A stretch of DNA of 64,000 bases from Desulfobacterales bacterium (GTDB taxonomy: Bacteria; Desulfobacterota; Desulfobacteria; Desulfobacterales; SURF-7), in assembly GCA_028277765.1 (NCBI GenBank), contig JANQFQ010000073.1, forward strand, positions 1-64,000, in the 5' to 3' direction. Of the stretch, positions 34,731 to 41,922 are shown in pieces (the stretch's first letter is position 1; each line of letters opens with the position of its first letter). The notes beneath the pieces were generated by a model, which was given only the letters and a program-made list of their open reading frames with translations, ran no database searches and was not told where the DNA came from. The translations under genes were made by a program, and so were the position numbers.

Positions 34731-35771
34731 ATGAATAAAACTGTTTTAGTAACAGGCGGGGCTGGTTTTATAGGAAGTAATTTTGTCAGATATTTATATA
34801 ATAAATATCCTGACTATAAAATTATTATACTGGATGCACTCACGTATGCAGGTGATATAGAGAACCTGCCGGTAAATATAAATATTGAAAACGATAATGA
34901 CAGGATCGCTTTCTGGTACGGTAATGTGAGAAACGGGGAGCTCGTGGATACCCTTGTTTCTCAGTCTGATATTGTCGTTCATTTCGCTGCGGAAACTCAT
35001 GTTACACGATCAATATATGACAATTTTATTTTTTTTGAGACCGATGTTATCGGCACCCAGCGTATTGCAAATGCTGTATTGAAATATAGGGATCAGATCG
35101 AGCGATTTATCCATATTTCTACTTCAGAAGTATACGGAACGGCTCAGACGGATGTCATGTCTGAGGATCATCCCATTCTCCCAATGAGTCCTTATGCATC
35201 GGCAAAAGCAGGTGCTGACAGGCTTGTCTATTCATACTGGGCAACATATGAAATTCCCACTGTGATTATTCGGCCATTTAATAATTATGGCCCATTTCAG
35301 CACCTGGAGAAGGCCGTACCCCGTTTTATAACGAGTTGCATGCTGGACGAACCGATACGCGTTCATGGTGACGGCAGCGCTGCACGGGATTATATCTTTG
35401 TAGAAGATGTCTGCGGGGGAATTGATTTGATAATGAATGCAGATATTGAAAAAGTAAAAGGTGAGATATTTAATCTGGCTTCCGGACAACACCGCACCAT
35501 ATTGTCTATTGCCCAGGATGTGGTAAGGCTTATGGGAAAGGACGAATCCATCATTAACTTTGTCGGTGACCGCCTGGGGCAGGTTTTCAGGCATACCGGC
35601 GATATCACCAAGATCGGGGATACGTTTGACTGGCGGCCTGAAACTGAATGGGAAGGCGGCCTTGAACGGACCATACAGTGGTACGAAGATAATGAGGAAT
35701 GGTGGAAAAAGCAGATCTGGATGAGAACGGTTCCTGTTATTACAAAAACCGGAAAGCGCGAGTTGCATTAA
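34731..35771 (+). CDS. Nucleotide-sugar 4,6-dehydratase-like SDR (RmlB family)
   Basis: 346 residues with AGGAGG just upstream of ATG 34731. The cofactor motif is GGAGFIGS. HFAAETHVTRSIYDN and DALTYAGDIENL are RmlB-like. The YxxxK pair is Tyr155/Lys159 (YASAK). The usual RmlB TDEVYG is here STSEVYG (residues 130-136), so the Asp before the catalytic Glu is replaced by Ser. This could mean a dehydratase with another donor, or a decarboxylase/epimerase. With the aminotransferase that follows and the formyltransferase upstream, it could supply a 4-keto sugar for amination. Confidence 0.85.
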   Translation: MNKTVLVTGGAGFIGSNFVRYLYNKYPDYKIIILDALTYAGDIENLPVNINIENDNDRIAFWYGNVRNGELVDTLVSQSDIVVHFAAETHVTRSIYDNFIFFETDVIGTQRIANAVLKYRDQIERFIHISTSEVYGTAQTDVMSEDHPILPMSPYASAKAGADRLVYSYWATYEIPTVIIRPFNNYGPFQHLEKAVPRFITSCMLDEPIRVHGDGSAARDYIFVEDVCGGIDLIMNADIEKVKGEIFNLASGQHRTILSIAQDVVRLMGKDESIINFVGDRLGQVFRHTGDITKIGDTFDWRPETEWEGGLERTIQWYEDNEEWWKKQIWMRTVPVITKTGKRELH

Positions 35772-35819
35772 GTAAAATGGCAACTCTCTTCATATACTAT
35801 TCATTAGGATATTTAAAAT

Positions 35820-36965
35820 ATGGAAAATAATAAAGTAGAATTTTTTAAGCATTGTTTGGAAGATGGAGATATTCAACTGGCCAACGAGGTCATGCAATCG
35901 ATTTTTCTTACAACCGGGCCTAGAGTTGCCGAGTTTGAAAAGAAGTTTTCAGAATATCTTAATATTAACGAAGCTGTTGGGTTGACCAGCTGCACCGGGG
36001 CAATTCATCTCGCATTATTGCGATATGGGATAGGAACGGATGATGAAGTTATCACGACACCAATGACATTTGCTGCAACAGCCGCAGCTATTTTACAGTC
36101 GGGTGCTAAACCGGTATTTGTAGATGTGTGCCCCGAATGCGGTATGATTCTGCCTGAAACAGTTGAAACGGCGATAACAGAAAAAACAAAAGCCATCGTG
36201 CCGGTCCATCTTTTTGGGCGAATGGTAGATATGCCTGGATTTTCTAAACTGGCCAAGAAATATAATCTGGTATTAATTGAGGATGCTGCACACTGTATCG
36301 AAGGAATGAGATATGGTATACGGCCAGGCCAACTCAGTGAGGCAGCCTGTTTTTCTTTTTATGCCACAAAAAATATGACATGTGGAGAAGGAGGCGCTTT
36401 GGTGTGTAATCATGTTGAAGACGCGGAATGGTATCGATCCGCTCGGCATCACGGCATTTCAAAGAATGCATCTTACCGCTATGCCAAAAAATATGAGCAC
36501 TGGGATATGGAAATGATGGGCTGGAAATATAATATGTATGACATTCAGGCGGCGCTGTTGATTAATCAGATAGACCGTCTTGAACAGAATCTGCAAAAAC
36601 GTCATAATCTGGAGGTGCTTTACCGGGAACTATTGAGTGACATAGAAGGATTGGATTTTTTACAGTTCCCGGATGACAATGAAAAAAGCGGCCATCATCT
36701 GTTCACAGTACTACTGCCGATGCGTTGTGAACGGGATGAAATAATACTCGAACTGCAGAATAAGGGAATCGGTTGCGCTGTGAATTATCGATCCATTCAT
36801 ACCCTTAGCTTTTTTCGAGACACCTACGGCTATAAAAAGACAGATTTTCCTGTTTCATATGAAATCGGGCAGAGAACACTAACGCTTCCGCTTTATCCGA
36901 AGTTGACTGAAGACGAAGTTAAGCGGGTATCAGAATCTCTTCACTCAGTTATTGATAGGGACTAG
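35820..36965 (+). CDS. DegT/DnrJ/EryC1/StrS sugar aminotransferase (first)
   Basis: 381 residues. The PLP-binding lysine is Lys184 in SFYATKNMTCGEGG. EDAAHCIEG and the earlier LTSCTGAIHLALL confirm a sugar aminotransferase of fold type I. It transfers an amino group, usually from glutamate, to a 3- or 4-keto nucleotide sugar. It lies 49 nt after the RmlB-like gene; the pair plus the formyltransferase makes a plausible dTDP- or UDP-linked N-formylamino-6-deoxyhexose route. It might alternatively provide the WlbC step for the uronic acid. Confidence 0.9.
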   Translation: MENNKVEFFKHCLEDGDIQLANEVMQSIFLTTGPRVAEFEKKFSEYLNINEAVGLTSCTGAIHLALLRYGIGTDDEVITTPMTFAATAAAILQSGAKPVFVDVCPECGMILPETVETAITEKTKAIVPVHLFGRMVDMPGFSKLAKKYNLVLIEDAAHCIEGMRYGIRPGQLSEAACFSFYATKNMTCGEGGALVCNHVEDAEWYRSARHHGISKNASYRYAKKYEHWDMEMMGWKYNMYDIQAALLINQIDRLEQNLQKRHNLEVLYRELLSDIEGLDFLQFPDDNEKSGHHLFTVLLPMRCERDEIILELQNKGIGCAVNYRSIHTLSFFRDTYGYKKTDFPVSYEIGQRTLTLPLYPKLTEDEVKRVSESLHSVIDRD

Positions 36966-36973
36966 AAGAAATA

Positions 36974-37945
36974 ATGAAACATTACTTGTTCATTCTAATG
37001 CTGTTATTTTTTGTCGCTGCCGGATGTTCTTCAGAGCAGCGTTCCGGAACAGATCATGATGACATCTTCAGTTTTGTCGTTATGGGGCACATCCGGTCTG
37101 ACTTCCAGGATCAGCTAAGTCCGGCTTTTCTAAAGGCTGTCAGGAGAATAAAAAATGATAACCTCCGTCCCAGATTTATCGTGCTGTTAGGAGATTCCAT
37201 TATCGGTTATCATAGTAATATTGAAGACTATAAAAAGGAATGGTTGCTGTTAAAAAATTATTGCAGAAAAGAAAAACTCCAGGTTTTTGTTGTCCCGGGA
37301 AATCACGATTACAGCACCGAAGAAGAAAGAAAAAATTTTGAAGAAATATGGAATAAGACCTATTTTTCCTTTAAATATAAAAATTCAAAATTTTTAATTC
37401 TTGATTCAAATCTGGATTGGTCGAAAAAGTGGTCCCAACGGCATTTTCAATTCACTGACGTGCCCGCCACATCAACCTCAACTGACTTTTTGTGGGGAAC
37501 AGCGCCATACAATATGTTCGGCTCTCCAATCACGGGTGACCAATTGGCGTTTCTTAAAAATACGTTACATAATAAAGATAATATGGAACTGCGTGGCGTT
37601 TTACCTGCCAACAGAGACTTTTATTATGGAGACAATGATTACCCGGCGATTAAGGATATTCAATACAATTTTATTTTTGTCCACCATATTCTTTTTTCTT
37701 CTGATACAGAAAAAGGAATGCCTAACTATAATAACAATAACTGGTTTGCCGAAATTCATCCCATGCTGATTGGCAAAAATGTCTATGTGTTTGGTGGTGA
37801 TGCGCCACACACCAGTGAACAGGCAAATTATTCAAAAGATGGTGTAACATACGCTTCATCTTTTACAAGCGGGGATGATGCTTTTTATCTTGTCAGGGTT
37901 TATAAGGATAAAGTAGATGTTGAGACGATAAAGATAAATCATTGA
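36974..37945 (+). CDS. Calcineurin-like metallophosphoesterase lipoprotein
   Basis: 323 residues with a lipoprotein signal ending VAAGC (Cys18). The mature part has the calcineurin-like landmarks in order: FVVMGHIRSD (in place of the usual GDxH), LLGDSIIGYH, VPGNHDY, VHHILF, and GGDAPH, enough to hold a two-metal centre. It would act in the periplasm, anchored to a membrane. The first motif is unusual, with GHIRSD instead of an Asp-x-His pair, so one metal ligand is uncertain. Position within sugar genes suggests phosphate removal from a polysaccharide or lipid precursor. Confidence 0.75.
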   Translation: MKHYLFILMLLFFVAAGCSSEQRSGTDHDDIFSFVVMGHIRSDFQDQLSPAFLKAVRRIKNDNLRPRFIVLLGDSIIGYHSNIEDYKKEWLLLKNYCRKEKLQVFVVPGNHDYSTEEERKNFEEIWNKTYFSFKYKNSKFLILDSNLDWSKKWSQRHFQFTDVPATSTSTDFLWGTAPYNMFGSPITGDQLAFLKNTLHNKDNMELRGVLPANRDFYYGDNDYPAIKDIQYNFIFVHHILFSSDTEKGMPNYNNNNWFAEIHPMLIGKNVYVFGGDAPHTSEQANYSKDGVTYASSFTSGDDAFYLVRVYKDKVDVETIKINH

Positions 37946-37987
37946 TAAAGACCATCGTTATGTTATGCGCTGCCGGAGAGAATTCTG

Positions 37988-39205
37988 TTGAGCTATTTGA
38001 TTTTTACAAATTTTGAAGTCGGCGGGATACCCTATAAGATCGCTGATATTTTAAACAACCATGGATTGAAAACTTATTACATTTCCATAGCAAATAAAAA
38101 CACCGGGCATGATTCAAAGGCTTTTCATTATGGTGACAAGGAGGAATCCTGGGAATTGTCTCATTTTTTTACGGATTTGAAATTTCCTGATGAGGTTATA
38201 AGCACTTTACAAAAGATCCGTAAGGAATTAACCATTCAATCATGTTTTGCAACGGGATGGAAGTCTTATGTGTTACGGAAGGCCGGTTTCAATTATGCTT
38301 ATTGGTGTTTTGGCGCTGACCTTGATCAAATATGTTTTGAGCCATTTTTTAAAAAAAAATATCCTTTGTGGAAAAAATTTATACAATTTCCATTTTTAAA
38401 ATATTTAAATAAAAAACCGGTTCGACTGGAAGCCAGAATGTCGATTCAATATTCAGATTCGTTGATAATATCGCCATATCAAAAGGATACGTTTAACAAA
38501 CTTGACATAAAAAAGAGATTGAATTTTCTGCCACATATATTAAAAATTGATGATTTTGTTAAATTAAAAAAAGAAAAAGAAGAGAGCCGGAAAAAGATTT
38601 GTGAAAGGATAGGAGCAACGGACTATATTTTTTCATCTACGCGTCATATTTGGTGCGGGAATCAAAGCGTTCTGACGGATAACAAGGGAAATGACATTAT
38701 TTTAAATGCTTTTAAAACATATATATCGGAATATAACAATCCGGGTGTTAAACTTGTTTTTGTCGAAAAGGGAGAAGATGTCGCTGCTTCAAAATCTCTA
38801 TCCAGGGAAATGGGCATTGCGGACATGATTGTCTGGCTGCCTGAAATGCCAAGGGATGAATTGTGGGATATTTACAAGGGTGCTGCTCTCTGCATGGGAC
38901 AATTTGCAACACCATGTATTACCTATTCAGTTTTGGAACCGATCGTTTGCGCTACACCCTGTATTTCCTATTATCATAAAAATCATATCATTTCAGCAAA
39001 TGTTCCATATTATGAAGAAATGCCTCCGGTGATGGACAGTAAAGAACCGGATGAGATTGCTGAGTTGATCAACAGTATCCTCTCTGACAAAAAGTTTAAG
39101 GACGATCTGGTGTACAAGTCATGGGCATGGGCCAGGGACTTTTGTTCTGAAGAAGAATTCGTAAAATCTTTCCAAAAGATGTTTGTCCATCAGGAAGCTC
39201 AATAA
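37988..39205 (+). CDS. Glycosyltransferase-like protein, GT-B fold
   Basis: 405 residues from TTG 37988. GGAGAG ends 7 nt upstream and no other in-frame start exists after the stop at 37946. The C-terminal half resembles GT4 transferases: FSSTRHIWCG, IVWLPEMPRDELWDIYKGA and YSVLEPIVCATPCI, the last in the place of the E-x7-E donor-binding motif. The N-terminal half is weakly conserved. It is soluble and probably peripheral to the membrane. Specificity unknown. It separates the phosphoesterase gene from the second AsnB-like gene. Confidence 0.65.
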   Translation: MSYLIFTNFEVGGIPYKIADILNNHGLKTYYISIANKNTGHDSKAFHYGDKEESWELSHFFTDLKFPDEVISTLQKIRKELTIQSCFATGWKSYVLRKAGFNYAYWCFGADLDQICFEPFFKKKYPLWKKFIQFPFLKYLNKKPVRLEARMSIQYSDSLIISPYQKDTFNKLDIKKRLNFLPHILKIDDFVKLKKEKEESRKKICERIGATDYIFSSTRHIWCGNQSVLTDNKGNDIILNAFKTYISEYNNPGVKLVFVEKGEDVAASKSLSREMGIADMIVWLPEMPRDELWDIYKGAALCMGQFATPCITYSVLEPIVCATPCISYYHKNHIISANVPYYEEMPPVMDSKEPDEIAELINSILSDKKFKDDLVYKSWAWARDFCSEEEFVKSFQKMFVHQEAQ

Positions 39206-39237
39206 TAGCGTTAAAAAAATGTGATATCAGTATCTGT

Positions 39238-41181
39238 ATGTGTGGTATTTGCGGAATTATAGGCGGCTGCGACCGTAACCAGATTGACGCAATGGTAAAG
39301 GCAATGCATCATCGGGGGCCTGATGATGCCGGTGTTTTTATCAATGAGCGTGTGGCTCTCGGCATGTCACGTCTTGCGGTTATTGATTTGACACCAAAAG
39401 CTCATCAGCCCATGCAGAATGATGATGCCTCTTTATGGATTGTTTATAATGGGGAAACTTATAACTTCAAGGATGAACGTGATATTTTAATTGAAAAGGG
39501 ATACGTATTCAGGTCGACATCGGACACAGAGGTCGTTCTAAAGATGTACAAAGCGTATGGTGACGATTTTCTGATAAGAATGCGCGGTATTTTTTCATTA
39601 GCTATTTATGATAAACGAAAAGGGAAAGACCGTTTGCTGCTGGCGAGAGATCCTTTAGGCGTAAAACCTTTGATTTATGCAAATGTGGGCAGCAAATTTG
39701 TTTTCAGTTCTGAAATGAAATCTATCCTGGCAAGCGGGCTGGTGGAGAGAAAATTTGATCCAGAGTCGCTACGCCTTTTATTGTCGTATGGTTCAATTAC
39801 TCAGCCGAGGACAGCCGTTTCCGGTGTAAACATGCTTTTGCCGGGCCATCGAATGATTGTCAAGTCCGGATCGACGCGAATCGAAAGATTCTGGCAGATT
39901 AGAAAGAACACTGTCAGAGATTTGCGCGATATGCCATATGACAAGCAGGTTGATTATATGCGAACCTCGCTTAATGAAGCTATCCGTTTGCAGATGGTGA
40001 GTGATGTTCCTATTGGTGCTTTTTTAAGCGGGGGAGTGGATTCAACATTGTTGGTTGCATTGATGTCAAGAATGAGCGGTGCCAAGGTCAAGACATTTTC
40101 TGTGGGGTTTGAACAGGAAGGGCGTGATATAGATGAAACTGATGATGCTGAACGTGTTGCAAAATATCTTGGCACAGAGCATTTTAATGTTATGGTTACC
40201 GGCGAAGAAGTGCGTGATAGAATTAACCATATTGCCAGAGCACTTGACCAGCCTTCAGTCGATGGTGTGAATTCATATTTTGTTTCTATGGCTGCCAGGC
40301 AAGAAGTCACTGTGGCCATATCTGGAACAGGCGGAGATGAACTTTTTGCCGGGTATCCATGGTTTATCAATATGCTTAAAGCGTATGGTAATAAAGAAAA
40401 CGATTACTTAACAATTAAAAAGATAATCGCTTCGATTTTACAGCACCATTTATTTAATTCATTAGCCCTTGGAAGATTTGAAAAATATCTTGATCGAGCA
40501 AGAGCAAGTTCCGGTTTTGTTTCCCGTTATGCAAGGCAATATAAAATATTTGGGACTAAACGTTCTAACGACATACTTCATCCAAAATTGAGACATCAGG
40601 CACAAGTTGGACGAGAGCCGTCTTACGATATTGTATTCACTGATGAATTTTCATCAGGTTTGCCTGTTGAAAGGGTTTCAGCGTTGTGTTTAAGGGGATA
40701 TACGCAGAATCAACTTCTTCGGGATATTGATGCGGTCTCAATGGCCCATTCACTTGAAGTACGTGTTCCATATTTAGATCCTGTAATCGTGGATACAGCT
40801 TTTTCTTTACCTGAAAACACAAAAATCGGGGATGTCAATAATATTACAAATGCTATCAATGCTACATACAAAGAAAGCGGAGCAAAAAAAATACTGATTG
40901 ATGTTGGCCGGGGGCTTTTGCCTGATGGGATAGCACTTCAAAAAAAACGTGGCTTTGGTATGCCTTTTGAAACATGGTTAAAAGGGCCCATGCAAGAGAT
41001 TCTTGAGGATACACTATCTGAGAAAACAGTTATAAATCGTGGTCTGTTCGATGCACCCATGGCGAAACATCTTAAAAAGCGTTTTTTAACAGGAAAATCG
41101 AGCTGGGCTTTTCCATGGTTGTTGATGATGATTGAGTTGTGGTGCCGGGAGGTACTTGATAATACGTCACATATGAATTAA
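39238..41181 (+). CDS. Glutamine-dependent asparagine synthetase-like amidotransferase (second)
   Basis: 647 residues, starting MCGICGIIGG so that Cys2 is the nucleophile. The glutaminase domain has HRGPDDAG and SRLAVIDL; the synthetase domain has the P-loop FLSGGVDST at about residue 263 and GTGGDELFAGY. It differs throughout from the AsnB-like protein at 30283, so it is a distinct lineage and not a recent copy. Two such enzymes in a sugar locus suggest two amidated carboxylates, or one amidation plus an ATP-dependent ligation reaction. It ends the radical-SAM/amidotransferase block. Confidence 0.88.
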   Translation: MCGICGIIGGCDRNQIDAMVKAMHHRGPDDAGVFINERVALGMSRLAVIDLTPKAHQPMQNDDASLWIVYNGETYNFKDERDILIEKGYVFRSTSDTEVVLKMYKAYGDDFLIRMRGIFSLAIYDKRKGKDRLLLARDPLGVKPLIYANVGSKFVFSSEMKSILASGLVERKFDPESLRLLLSYGSITQPRTAVSGVNMLLPGHRMIVKSGSTRIERFWQIRKNTVRDLRDMPYDKQVDYMRTSLNEAIRLQMVSDVPIGAFLSGGVDSTLLVALMSRMSGAKVKTFSVGFEQEGRDIDETDDAERVAKYLGTEHFNVMVTGEEVRDRINHIARALDQPSVDGVNSYFVSMAARQEVTVAISGTGGDELFAGYPWFINMLKAYGNKENDYLTIKKIIASILQHHLFNSLALGRFEKYLDRARASSGFVSRYARQYKIFGTKRSNDILHPKLRHQAQVGREPSYDIVFTDEFSSGLPVERVSALCLRGYTQNQLLRDIDAVSMAHSLEVRVPYLDPVIVDTAFSLPENTKIGDVNNITNAINATYKESGAKKILIDVGRGLLPDGIALQKKRGFGMPFETWLKGPMQEILEDTLSEKTVINRGLFDAPMAKHLKKRFLTGKSSWAFPWLLMMIELWCREVLDNTSHMN

Positions 41182-41227
41182 GCAAAATGTCATTTAATAT
41201 AATGGTAACAGACGGAGGGATGGCTAC

Positions 41228-41911
41228 ATGAATACAAATTTATATGATATTGCACAGACAGGGATAGCCATATCAATTTTTGATCTGATTATTGCGCTAA
41301 CCCTGTCAATTATGATTGGATTAGGTGTTGCACTGGTTTATCGCTGGACGCATCGTGGTCTAAACTATGAAAGGTCATTTTTGATAACTCTTGTAATGGT
41401 TGGGCCGATTGTAGCAGTTATCATGATGCTGATTGGAAGTAATCTGGCATTATCTTTGGGAATGGTTGGCGCATTATCAATCATTCGATTTCGTACGGTT
41501 ATAAAAGACACACGAGATATGATATACCTTTTCTGGATGATTGCTGTCGGTCTTGGTTGCGGAACATATAACTGGAAAGCAATAGCAGTCGCCTGTATTT
41601 TTATTGCAGTCATTTTGGTGTTTCTTCATTCTTTTGAATATGGAAAATCACGCCATTCTGATTATGTCCTTGTAATTTCAGGTAGTGCCGAAGAGGCGAT
41701 TGAAATAATTAAGGATAGAATAAAATCAGTTGTGTTTGATTTGCAATTACGTTCACTGGATGTTAGTGAAACCGAATGGGAAGCTGTTTTTGAAATTAGA
41801 ATGGCAAAGAAAGAAATACTCCAAGAAGAGGTTTTGGTCAATGACTTAAAAAATATTTCAGGTATAAGCAAAGTCAATCTTCTTGCGCCTCAACTGGCAT
41901 TACCTTTATAG
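41228..41911 (+). CDS. DUF4956 membrane protein
   Basis: 227 residues; GGAGGG precedes ATG 41228. About four membrane helices lie in residues 15-140, and between them the polar conserved segment SLGMVGALSIIRFRTVIKD, typical of DUF4956. A soluble ferredoxin-like C-terminal domain (VLVISGSAEEAIEIIKD onward) follows. DUF4956 proteins usually neighbour VTC-type polyphosphate polymerases and CotH proteins, as they do here. Role unproven; perhaps a sensor or coupling subunit for the polymerase. Confidence 0.85.
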   Translation: MNTNLYDIAQTGIAISIFDLIIALTLSIMIGLGVALVYRWTHRGLNYERSFLITLVMVGPIVAVIMMLIGSNLALSLGMVGALSIIRFRTVIKDTRDMIYLFWMIAVGLGCGTYNWKAIAVACIFIAVILVFLHSFEYGKSRHSDYVLVISGSAEEAIEIIKDRIKSVVFDLQLRSLDVSETEWEAVFEIRMAKKEILQEEVLVNDLKNISGISKVNLLAPQLALPL

Positions 41912-41922
41912 CAAGGAAAACA

